From Leuctra nigra (Eukaryota > Arthropoda > Insecta > Plecoptera > Leuctridae): a DNA stretch of 64,000 nt. The notes below the pieces were generated by a model. That model saw only the letters and a program-made list of their open reading frames with translations, made no database searches and was not told where the DNA came from. Position 1 is the stretch's first letter; every line of letters starts with the position of its first letter. The stretch lies in the NCBI GenBank assembly GCA_934045905.1, contig OW203768.1, positions 11,932,316 through 11,996,315 on the forward strand, written 5' to 3'. The position numbers and the translations under genes are program-made. This document shows positions 57,901 to 64,000 of this stretch, in pieces.

Positions 57901-60900
57901 AATTGTACTCCGTTTAATCACATTATTATTTTGTTTAGTGCCCTTGAATAGTATATGTTATCCCTTGGTTTGTTCTTAGTTCTATAAGTGTGAGTGCATC
58001 ACTAAAAAAATCATTGAAGAAAGCCGCTTTGTGTTACAACAGTCCCTAGACCTCAACACATTCTTAAAATGTCATGGGCATAGGAATTGTACTCTTATTT
58101 ACAATAAGTTGCAATCATTAAAGAGTTATTTTCTGTGTTTGTCGCCACACTTTTTCGAAGTAAAATTTAAATAAAGTCAACGTTTTCAAAGTTATTTCCG
58201 AGTTTGCGCAATATTTCAACACCATAATTGTAATTTTCTGTTTACACGAGAGTGTGTGTAAGGTAGCTGTGTTGTATGCTATGTTTCATTCATCATCTAA
58301 TAAGTTCAATTAATTCACTGATTTTTTAAATAGGAAACTGGTGAGTAAAAAGCATCTAGTTAGGTAGTACCTACTCATTTACAGTTCGTGCACAGTCACA
58401 AGTTGTTAAGAGAAGAATGCTTATCGTCTTATGTTGCTAGATGACTACAGGAGACTTAAACACCATAAGGTGAAACCATGGTTTATCATCAACTAATATA
58501 GAGAAACAACTTGATCAATTCGGGGCCTTGCCAACTACTGTTATAGAACGAATAGCTGTATTAATTGGTGTAATGCGGTATGCTGTGCGCAAATTGTTTA
58601 ATATGCAATGTTTCAACTTCTTCATCAATCGTCACCAGGCAATTTGTGTAGGTAAGTAAATGTAAAAAATAACAAGACAAAAGTCCATTCAAACAGTTAA
58701 GAGGGCTTGGTAGTGAGCGTGGCCTTGACGAGTTTTTTAATCGATTTTTATCAATATCTTTTTCCAGTGTAATTGTTAACAAAATAGGGCTATGGACGTG
58801 AATTCAGAACAGTTCAATGAAAATAATTTCATAGTTTGGAATAAGCTATTAGTTTTATTGTGTCCAACAGGTGTTTAGAACCCGAAAATTACTAAATTTT
58901 CGGGTTCTAAACACCTGTAGGACAAAGTATATCTAATAAACAATTACAAGCTATGGAATAATTTTCATTGAACTGTTCTGAATTCACGTCCATAGCCCTA
59001 TTTTGTTAACAATTACACTGGAAAAAGATATTGATAAAAATCGATTAAAAAACTCTTCAAGGTCAAACTCACTACCAAGCCCTCTTAATAACCAATAATT
59101 CCTCATGTTTCTTGTTTTATTCAATGAAAGTTTTAATTTAAATTACGATTGGATAGTTTGATTGGATTGAAGTAATACAGTTTCTTATACGTACGTATGT
59201 ATAAAGGCTGAATTACACGATTCAAGTTTCCTAGAATTCAACCCTTTCAAGAGGGTTGAATTCAAGACTTGGATCGTCTAAATGAAAACTTGGAGCATTT
59301 AACAAGTGCCCAAGTCCTGAATTCAAGACGTCTCTTCAGCCTTCTCACTTAGAACATATCCTATTTTCCTTCAAGTCTTGAAATACTTCAACCATTTGTT
59401 AATTTCACCGCAACATCAATCAACAATAAACATTAAATCGTCTAAATTCTCTTTCAAGTTTCCTTGAAATCAAGGGTTGAATTCAACCCCTTCAAGGAAA
59501 CTTGAACCGTGTAATTCAGGCTTAAGAACTTACGTACACAAAACGCCTGGTGATAGATAAAAGTAGGTTGAAACATTGCGCACAGAACGAATGATAAATC
59601 ATGGATGAGATCATTGAGGTCATGGGGTCATAAATCATGGAGTGCCATAACCACAGGGGTGTCCATCACTCATCATCGCCTTGTTTTCTGCATGCCGCTC
59701 AGGAAAAGTATACTCCACTATGTGCAAAGCTGGTGAGTCAAGCTGTTTTCTCACCCCTCACCGTCACTCTCACCCGACGCACCGCCACCGCTTATTGTTT
59801 ACCGCTTATTGTCCACCGCTTATTGTCCGCCGCTTATTGTTTACCGCTTCTTGGCGCTTGTTCATCACCTTCTCTTCATCTCTTCTGTAGTTCTTGGGCT
59901 TGACAATTATTTGTTGATTTTCTGATTTTCTGAACTAGTTTTTATGAGTTTTCGCTTTTTCTCTTCCACTACCTAGTCAGAACTTGCAAACCTCTGAGCC
60001 TGGTCTTGCAACTAAAGTTCCACATTATTAGCAGGGATTTTTAGCACTTCATGAACTGTCGACCCTTCACAAAACATTTTATCTAAATACTCTTCTGTGT
60101 TCAAATAATTTTCTCTATGGTACCTAGGTAGTCTTTCTCTGTTGTACTTTTTTGATACAATAATGTTTACCTGATCTAGATGTTCTCTTCTTGAATACAT
60201 TTTTATGTGTACATTGATCATTAATGACAATCAACGTATTAGTCGCATTTGTCTCGACTCTTTCAAAGTTTTAACCTTTCTTATATTTTTTATGTAGTAT
60301 GTCATGTAGTGTATTTTTCAATGTTGTCTCTACTGATTCTTTCATTGACCTTTAGAGATTGTTTAACGAATATGAATAGAATAAATATAAAAAAATTACC
60401 TAAGAGTTTGTTTTAAGAATATGAAGAGAATAATATTAAAAAATTACATTTATACTAATAAGTTAAGTTAGAAAGTTCTTCAAAGCAAGTAATGAGTAAA
60501 TTACAAAACTTTATTTTTGTGTTGGATTCTTTTATTGTATTTATTTATATTCAGTTATTATATTTATTAATATCTTTTTAACTTTTTGTACACTAGAACA
60601 TTTAGGAAAGAGTGTTGTGATTGTAAAATGAATGCTTTGTGCTTCGTACTGTGACTGTATGAACGTTGACTGATGGTGTCATGCGCAGCACGCCGCGCAG
60701 CGCCAAGCCATGGCTCGGCTCCTCGCAGAAGCCCAACCTGCGCACCGCCCCCGCCAGCGTGGAGACGGCGCTCTTCCTCGGCCCGCCCCACGCCACCTCC
60801 ACGGCCCGATGCGCCGGGGGCGGCGGCGGCACCACGCGCCTCGCCCATGCCAGACACACCCACGCCGCGGTGTGCGCCATCCTGCTGGCGTCCTACGAGC

Positions 60901-63801
60901 AGCTGCGCGCCAGACTGGACGAGTACGCCAGGCTGCTGCCCGCTTGGCAACAGGCCAAGATGGAGACGGCGGACTGCTTTCAGCGGTTTAGCAATCTCAG
61001 TGACCTTGCCAAGGTGAGCATTTCATTGGTAACGTCCCTGTATTGTAAGTATTGGGATGTACGGTTAACATTAATGTACTAATTTAACTTTTGTTTTGTT
61101 TGAGTCATAACTGTTTTGCATATTAACAGTACTACCAGTGTTAACAGTGTACTGTCTGCAAAAGAATAGAAAAGAATCTACAAAAAAATACATTTCTTGG
61201 AGTATTTTTATGCAACTTGGACCTAGTCAAAAGTCCACGAGAAGCATAAACACTCAACCATTCTGGTTAACGAACTTTAAAGTGTACTTTTTTTTGCTAT
61301 AATGCATGTAGATTGTAGATACCCCTTGAAACGGAGCCTCTATATTACGTAGATTCGATTCCTCTTGTGGCACAGACAGTTTGTAAGAATTTGTTTGAAG
61401 ATACAAAGTTGATTCTTGATTGATTCTTGATTGTTCCAATCCCAACTAACATTTTCTTTTCACTCAAACATTTTTCTGTCTCCCTTGAAAATGATTTTGC
61501 TCCTTGTACAGCTGATATTTGATGAATGAGTGTGGTTGTGAGTTTGACTAACTGCACGTGTGTTGTTGCGCCGCAAGGAATGCCACCGGAACCTGCTGGC
61601 CACCGTGAATCACCGGTCTTCCAACAACCACCCCGAGTCACACTGGAACAGACTGCGGGTAAATACACTCCCAAACATTTCGAGCACTTGATTCCGATAG
61701 GCCTTGGAAATTGGTGTTTAAAATGATTTCCATCAAGTGTAGCATACCTACTTTGTAGTTTCTAGATTGAAAAATTTAAAAAATATTTAAAAATTAGATA
61801 GAAATGTAAGTTTTTTAAATTGCGATGAAATTCTAATTTTGAAGATTGACGAAATTGTAAAATTTAAACTTTTTGGACAAATGGTTCATTTTTACTTTTG
61901 AGCTAATAAAAAGTATATTAGATCAAATAAACAGTATTCGGTATGAGTTCTAAGTATTTAATTTGAGCGACATTTCAAGTGAACTGCGTCACCTCTCATC
62001 AGGCTATTTCCGAGCCTGATGAGGGGTGACACAGTTCACTTGAAACGTCGCTCAAATTAAATACTTAGAACTCATACCGAATACTGTTTATAATGATGTG
62101 CTAATATTGTTGTGTTCTGAAACATTAAGAAGCTATAAAAAGTATATTGTTCTTATCTATACAGCAAACCAGATACATGGTCTTTATATTTGTGCAAAAT
62201 TTCAGCTCGATCAGGGAAGCGGTCTGAACTGTAGCTCGCCGACGACCGGAAAAACAGATGCCCGGGCCAACAGACTGACGCATGCTCCGTTGCAGCTAGT
62301 GGAGGTGGAGGAGGAATTTGTCGCGCTCGCCAACAGCGACATCGCGCAGCTGTGCGCCGAGCACATCCTGCTCTGGCAGCAGTTCCTCGACGCCTTCACG
62401 CTCAAGCACCCCGTGCACCAGCACCTGGCACAGGCGCACCACCACCTGCGCGCCAGGCGCTTCGCCGAGGCCTTCTTCGTGCTGGACAACCCGCGCCAAT
62501 CGGCGGCTGGCTGCTACGACGCCAACTACCAGAACTACCTCACCGTATCGGACATGGTGAGGAGGGAAGGGTTTGAATAGCAGTCAGAGATGTGTGTGCA
62601 GGGATGCCACCAGGTCATTCATTTCCTAAAGTAATTTATTTTTCAATTGGTCATCAACACTAATTTTATTCTTATTTTCTTAGATTTTGACTGTCTCTGA
62701 ATGATTCCAAACAAAACATTATTTGAAGTACCTTATTCAGATTTGTGAAAATGATTTGATTGCACCATCAGAAGTAGACTAGATGCTAACTTGGCATCTA
62801 GCTCTAGAAGCTCAGCACTTATTTCATAATAAAATGGATCGTTTGTTAAATATTCTACATATCTCCAGTCATCAAAATTTATTCACATACCTACCGTTTT
62901 ATGTTTTGCCGAGTGTACATTCATTAACATAATAGTTTTTAAGGAGGGATGCCCAAGTAGATTTTCCGAAAATATTTTTTGTTGAAATGTACGACTTTTA
63001 TTAATTTTTTCAACATTTCAACTATATTTTTATGTAAAAGTTTCATCAAATGTCTTGTAACTTGCAACTCTCCAATTATATTGAGTTTTCAATATGATGT
63101 ATTCTGAAGATTAAGAAATTTTAACATGGGAGGTATAGGAAAATTATTTAGAATTTGGCGCCTAACTTTTAAAAACGTACGGCTAGGTGTATATATAAAA
63201 ATCTTAATAAATACCTCAATGTGTTTAATACATAATATTAGTTTTTGGAAAAAATCTATCGGGGGAAAATAGTTTAAATCTAATATTTACTTGGAAAATT
63301 ACCGTGTTTTTTCGACTTACCATGTTAAAGATAGGGCTAACTCAAATTTATAAAGTGATACTGATATATCTTGGAAATTAGTTCGGCTACCCCACTTTTT
63401 CTTGCGTTTATATGGTGCACAAGGAAATTATCTATTAAATAAGCATATTAATTCAAATATCTATCGGAGACCTCTACTTGAGCATCCCCCCTTAACTAAG
63501 ATTTGTTGCTAGTAAAGGAATTCGAAAAGAAAAAAATTTGTCTAAAAATGCATTTTGATCTACCACTCGAAGTTCTTCTCAGAGTACTCTAGCATTGTGT
63601 CAATGGAAACGTACTCCTATCCATGACTGTGTTATCAGGTGCGTCGGTCCCGCTACTTGGCAACGCTGCCCCCGCTGCCCGTGCAGTGCCTGGAGCTGGA
63701 CGGAGACCTGGCAACCATGCCCATCATCTTTGAGGACCAATACCAGGACGTTGCGGAGTTCGCCCGGCGGCGCAGCGTTGCGGGGAGGAAGGCGGAGAGC
63801 G
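33951..63801 (+). CDS. FAM135: FAM135 family protein, N-terminal part (continues past window)
   Basis: Eight coding exons join in phase: 33951-34027, 47286-47365, 51446-51585, 52767-53017, 60689-61013, 61578-61658, 62296-62556 and 63639-63801, giving 459 codons so far. The start reads MSELQATVEFSVELYKFYNV then DLFQRG, and later blocks include FYQIRTSLRLSPKLP, FQILYRNEEV, VVFRAHILVD, LPVLFDYFHLAAVTLTVH, VSDMVRRSRYLATLPPLP and CLELDGDLATMPIIFEDQY. These match the conserved N-terminal half of animal FAM135A/B. The family ends in a DUF676 alpha/beta-hydrolase, lipase-like domain, which lies beyond the right edge. Biochemical function is poorly known. A glycine-rich run (AGGGGGTT) in exon 5 is probably a lineage insertion. 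Exons 4, 5 and 7 are very GC-rich, unlike the AT-rich introns and the two genes upstream. The introns are packed with transposons. The last donor (GTCAGT) is weaker than the others. Confidence 0.95.
34190..34590. repeat. Repeat with an inverted partner at 36185-36305
   Basis: CGTGTGAAGATGTCAGGAGT, GGCATGCAATCGCATGTTTG and AAATTACCTCTACGCATTAA recur in opposite orientation at 36185-36305. The 104-codon frame here is therefore best read as repeat sequence. Confidence 0.6.
34591..35365 (+). other. FAM135 intron 1, nothing recognised
   Basis: AT-rich with a moderately GC-richer patch at 35080-35230 that lacks coding features. Confidence 0.4.
35370..35753. mobile_element. 384-bp foldback MITE at TTAA, copy 1
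   Basis: Flanked by TTAA on both sides (35366-35369 and 35754-35757). Ends GAGGGCTTGGTAGTGAG and its complement. The arms continue inward to a centre of TTTAGAACCCGAAAATTTAG and its complement, so almost the whole element folds back. A TTAA target is the piggyBac signature. Nearly identical to 58701-59084 in opposite orientation. Confidence 0.88.
35770..36050. mobile_element. MITE with AGAAGGGGAATAGAATCCAC ends
   Basis: The left CTAGAGAAGGGAAATAGAAT and the right end, read on the other strand as GAGAGAAGGGGAATAGAATC, are inverted over about 35 bp. Fragments occur near 4000, 14580, 51680 and 61160-61385. Confidence 0.65.
36185..36305. repeat. Inverted partner of the 34190-34590 repeat
   Basis: Complement of 34470-34590 with small changes, from TAATGCGTAGGTAGGTAATT through GCATGCCACTTTCG to TAAGGTAATTGGTGCC. 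Confidence 0.6.
36310..36770 (+). repeat. SINE copy split by a hAT-like MITE
   Basis: CTCCTCCCCACCATGTATGC before 36351 and AATACACTTCATCATCATCC through CGTCGCCATTAGCC after 36666 are the two halves of one SINE body. Confidence 0.6.
36351..36658. mobile_element. hAT-like MITE, CAGGGGTCGGCAAC ends
   Basis: 308 bp flanked by perfect 8-bp duplications ATGTATGC (36343-36350 and 36659-36666). The ends CAGGGGTCGGCAAC and GTTGTCGACCCCTG are typical of hAT elements. The interior has two GCCCCG(C/A)AGGG(C/T)GTTTTTT modules and a C tract. Confidence 0.9.
36771..38689 (+). other. FAM135 intron 1, no gene recognised
   Basis: Contains a poly-C tract at 37717-37733. Frames at 36840-37151 (minus), 37091-37303 (plus) and 37318-37626 (minus) have no recognisable product or coding bias. 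Confidence 0.4.
38690..38944. mobile_element. hAT-like MITE, TAGTGTTAGGA ends, short copy
   Basis: 255 bp with ends TAGTGTTAGGA and TCCCAACACTA. Flanks ATTATGTC and ATTATGAC match at 7 of 8 positions. Contains the family motif TTTTCATGAAAATTTTCAT. Confidence 0.78.
39182..39236 (+). repeat. tRNA-derived SINE head, plus strand
   Basis: GAGCTCTCGCTCGTTAGGTC and GGTCCCGGGTTTGTGCCCCG match 4776-4836 in opposite orientation. The tail shares CGCACATTTT. The 5' tRNA half is missing. Confidence 0.6.
39240..40844 (+). other. FAM135 intron 1, nothing recognised
   Basis: AT-rich to average composition; short frames only. Confidence 0.35.
40845..41040. other. GC-rich island in an AT-rich intron
   Basis: About 195 bp of clearly higher GC content. 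It has TGGCCGAGGG near the start (an A-box-like motif), CACGTGGCCGCGAGG, and a near-palindrome CTCTTGGCAAGAG echoed by CTCTTGCCAAG. A 61-codon frame crosses it, but it resembles no protein I know. It may be a tRNA-derived repeat or a regulatory island. Confidence 0.4.
41041..42009 (+). other. FAM135 intron 1, nothing recognised
   Basis: T-rich low-complexity sequence at 41070-41220, then unremarkable AT-rich DNA. Confidence 0.35.
43532..43700 (-). repeat. Retroposed 3' end with poly(A), minus strand
   Basis: On the minus strand it reads ATGTACATGTGTGAATAAAG, ATTTTAT, then an A-run: a poly(A) signal and tail. The upstream part is AT-rich without a readable protein. It may be a non-LTR retrotransposon 3' end or a processed transcript; the 5' limit is uncertain. 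Confidence 0.45.
44840..45389. mobile_element. hAT-like element with three GCCCTGCGGGGC units
   Basis: 550 bp flanked by perfect 8-bp duplications GTAATAAG (44832-44839 and 45390-45397). The ends CAGTGGTCGAATTGG and CCAATTCGACCACTG are inverted. Inside, CAGAACGTCTCAAAATTGAT and CCCTGCGGGGCAAG-type modules repeat at about 143-bp spacing, with G tracts next to both ends. Confidence 0.9.
45471..45638. mobile_element. 168-bp hairpin MITE in the right terminal repeat
   Basis: The ends ACGCAGACGGACGACGCGG and CCGCGTCGTCCGTCTGCGT are inverted. ATTG occurs on both sides. It interrupts CCCTATTGTGCATCGG, which is uninterrupted at the other end of the host element (42388-42405, inverted). Confidence 0.75.
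45930..46035. mobile_element. Small MITE with GACGTCACACGCC ends
   Basis: GTACGTCACACGCCGTG and CGGCGTGTGACGTCAA are inverted about 95 bp apart, enclosing a GC-richer centre. Confidence 0.55.
46040..46180. repeat. Inverted match to 42420-42550
   Basis: AACAAAAATAATACCACATC and CATCTCAACATTCATAAAAT match the complement of the sequence just inside the left end of the 3.3-kb element. It lies outside that element, so it is a separate or displaced fragment. Confidence 0.55.
46181..47285 (+). other. FAM135 intron 1, right end
   Basis: Contains a probable decayed poly-G hAT-like element at about 46529-46966: GGATGCCGCCAAGATC on the left, complement of GGGCGTCCGCAGGATTTC on the right, flanks TTGGTCTT and TTGGTCCA. 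It has a C tract at 46914-46931. No coding sequence. Confidence 0.4.
47394..47859. mobile_element. hAT-like MITE beside a FAM135 splice donor
   Basis: 466 bp with ends CAGGGGTCGGCAACC and GGTTGCCGACCCCTG and perfect 8-bp duplications GCCTAGGT (47386-47393 and 47860-47867). Three GTTGCCCCGCAGGGC modules, each followed by AATTTCAACAATTTAAAAGT-like sequence, repeat at about 115 bp. It starts 28 bp after the donor at 47366. Same family as 36351-36658. Confidence 0.92.
47905..48395. mobile_element. About 490-bp foldback element
   Basis: Arms pair over most of the length: TTCTTGGTGTCATGCTCTTC and CACAACATCCAAAA outside, TTGACGAAACTTGCC, GAATTGTTCATCATC, TAAAGAAACGCG and TTTGAGCGTTTTCCTCTAAA inside, each with an inverted counterpart. 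Confidence 0.7.
48396..49742 (+). other. FAM135 intron 2, nothing recognised
   Basis: Unremarkable sequence; short frames without coding character. Confidence 0.35.
49743..50445. repeat. CCACTATTTT-rich repeat region
   Basis: CCACTATTTT or close variants occur about a dozen times in two clusters (49750-49860 and 50350-50430). One starts with CAGGGTGTCCACTGCCCAC, the other ends near AGTGGGCAGAT, so inverted termini of a decayed element are likely. A GC-rich patch (CTGGGCCTGCGCGGCCCGG) lies between. Confidence 0.5.
50446..51445 (+). other. FAM135 intron 2, right end
   Basis: AT-rich; nothing recognised before the acceptor at 51444-51445. Confidence 0.4.
51939..52531. mobile_element. ATGGACCA MITE carrying a 328-bp insertion
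   Basis: Same family as 31900-32149, with ends ATGGACCA and TGGTCCAT. The 328-bp TA-flanked MITE sits inside it at 52094-52421, and about 13 bp near AATGGATCCATTTG are extra relative to the other copy. Confidence 0.78.
52094..52421. mobile_element. 328-bp TA-flanked MITE, copy 2
   Basis: Flanked by TA at 52092-52093 and 52422-52423. Same length as, and nearly identical to, 20761-21088. Its empty target site survives in the 31900-32149 repeat. Confidence 0.9.
52655..52757 (+). repeat. SINE 3' fragment next to a FAM135 acceptor
   Basis: CTTTCATCATCCTTCGCCAT, TGGCCTAGTCGCAGAACAGT and GTGACGTTACAC match the SINE 3' half. The fragment ends about 9 bp before the exon 4 acceptor (52765-52766). Confidence 0.65.
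53161..53337. mobile_element. Hairpin MITE, ACTTTCAACTGCAGTTGAAA arms
   Basis: The left TATACCTTGTCCCCACTCTG then ACTTTCAACTGCAGTTG mirrors the right end. CAGTTGAAA/TTTCAACTG units recur across the whole 177 bp. Confidence 0.65.
53392..54055 (-). repeat. 3' LTR (left copy)
   Basis: 664-bp direct repeat of 57167-57830. Adjoins the polypurine tract on its inner side, which marks it as the 3' LTR of a minus-strand element. Confidence 0.9.
54056..54074 (-). other. Polypurine tract of the LTR element
   Basis: Plus strand ATCCCCCTTCCCCTCCAG; purine-rich on the minus strand and directly inside the left LTR, as expected for the plus-strand primer site of an LTR retroelement. Confidence 0.75.
57124..57166 (-). 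repeat. Partial LTR-end duplications beside the 5' LTR
   Basis: CGGCGCCTCCACCAGTGTTA and CGCGG recur twice just outside the right LTR, echoing the LTR's own CTCCACCAGTGTTACGCG. This is where the primer-binding site should lie; TGGTGGAGGCGCC on the minus strand begins with TGG, but I cannot name the tRNA. Confidence 0.5.
57167..57830 (-). repeat. 5' LTR (right copy)
   Basis: 664-bp direct repeat of the left LTR, with a T for C near GGGAGTTTATTC and a G for T near CCTTAGAATG. Confidence 0.9.
57831..58696 (+). other. FAM135 intron 4, nothing recognised
   Basis: AT-rich sequence between the LTR element and the foldback MITE. Confidence 0.4.
58701..59084. mobile_element. 384-bp foldback MITE at TTAA, copy 2
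   Basis: Flanked by TTAA (58697-58700 and 59085-59088). It is the reverse complement of 35370-35753 with about three differences by eye. Confidence 0.9.
59203..59524. mobile_element. Hairpin MITE, GGCTGAATTACACG ends
   Basis: AAGGCTGAATTACACGATTC then AAGTTTCCT at the left mirrors the right end (complement of AAGCCTGAATTACACGGTTC then AAGTTTCC). TTCAAG and GGTTGAATTCAA arms fold back inside. Confidence 0.7.
59525..60688 (+). other. FAM135 intron 4, right end
   Basis: Includes four near-identical CCGCTTATTGT(C/T) units at 59788-59845. Otherwise AT-rich with nothing recognised. Confidence 0.45.
61160..61386. repeat. Diverged MITE of the GGGGAATAGAATC family
   Basis: AAAAGAATCTACAAAAAAAT at the left and GTAGATTCGATTCCTCTTGT at the right resemble the ends of 35770-36050. 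Confidence 0.45.
61927..62091. repeat. 165-bp near-perfect palindrome
   Basis: Arms of 79 bp (from ATAAACAGTATTCGGTATGA to CACCTCTCATCAGGCT) around a 7-bp loop, with three mismatches by eye. No flanking duplication identified. It lies 205 bp before a FAM135 acceptor. Confidence 0.88.
62557..63638 (+). other. FAM135 intron 7, nothing recognised
   Basis: AT-rich; no element bounded. Confidence 0.5.
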
Positions 63802-64000
63802 GTCAGTTGATTTCCATCGCCCAAGCAAACATGATTCCCAAAAATACAAATTATTCAAATTTGATGAAGTTGTTACCTAGTACCTACTTAATTCAAAAAT
63901 ATGATTTGGTTGTGTACTAACAAATTATAATTTAATAACTATTTTATCACATGTATTGTAATATTTTCCAACATCAAAAGAGAAGGAAATATGAAAGAAA
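63802..64000 (+). other. FAM135 intron at the right edge
   Basis: Starts with a GTCAGT donor; the next exon is outside the window. Confidence 0.55.

Noticed and set aside
60567..60950. 127-codon minus-strand frame, alanine- and glycine-rich, and other overlapping frames
   Set aside because: Shadow of the GC-rich FAM135 exon 5; the plus-strand frame has family homology and consistent splice phases.

Overview
This is nuclear DNA from an animal, almost certainly an insect. It is AT-rich, has spliced genes with GT-AG introns up to about 13 kb, and is dense in short non-autonomous transposons. A hemipteran such as a planthopper is my guess from the overall look; the sequence does not settle the order.

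Four genes lie on the + strand. (1) 6302-13558 holds the last three coding exons of a C-type lectin with mannose-type EPN and WND motifs; its signal-peptide exon was not found. (2) 18248-22130 is a complete three-exon gene for a 536-residue protein. A long R/N/D/Q-rich region is followed by one helical domain that resembles the N-terminal domain of ZNFX1 (NFX1-type zinc finger-containing protein 1), and the protein stops where ZNFX1 would continue to its helicase. (3) 23629-33126 is a ten-exon gene whose phases all agree; it encodes a 607-residue, all-helical, HEAT/ARM-like protein that I do not recognise. (4) 33951 to the right edge is the N-terminal half of a FAM135 gene, with eight coding exons spread over 30 kb; its C-terminal lipase-like domain lies outside the window.

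Most of the rest is mobile DNA. I could place both ends and the target-site duplication of seven hAT-like elements (six with perfect 8-bp duplications), two 328-bp TA-flanked MITEs, two 384-bp TTAA-flanked foldback elements, and a 4.4-kb LTR element with 664-bp LTRs and no recognisable pol. There are also tRNA-derived SINE copies, a roughly 1-kb GAGCGAGCG family, a 3.3-kb inverted-repeat element, and many hairpin MITEs. Insertions are nested up to three deep.

The best candidates for something new are: the ZNFX1-domain-only gene beside an unrecognised helical-repeat gene; an intron built from diverged copies of its own splice-acceptor junction; and an internal tandem module shared by hAT-like elements whose terminal repeats differ.
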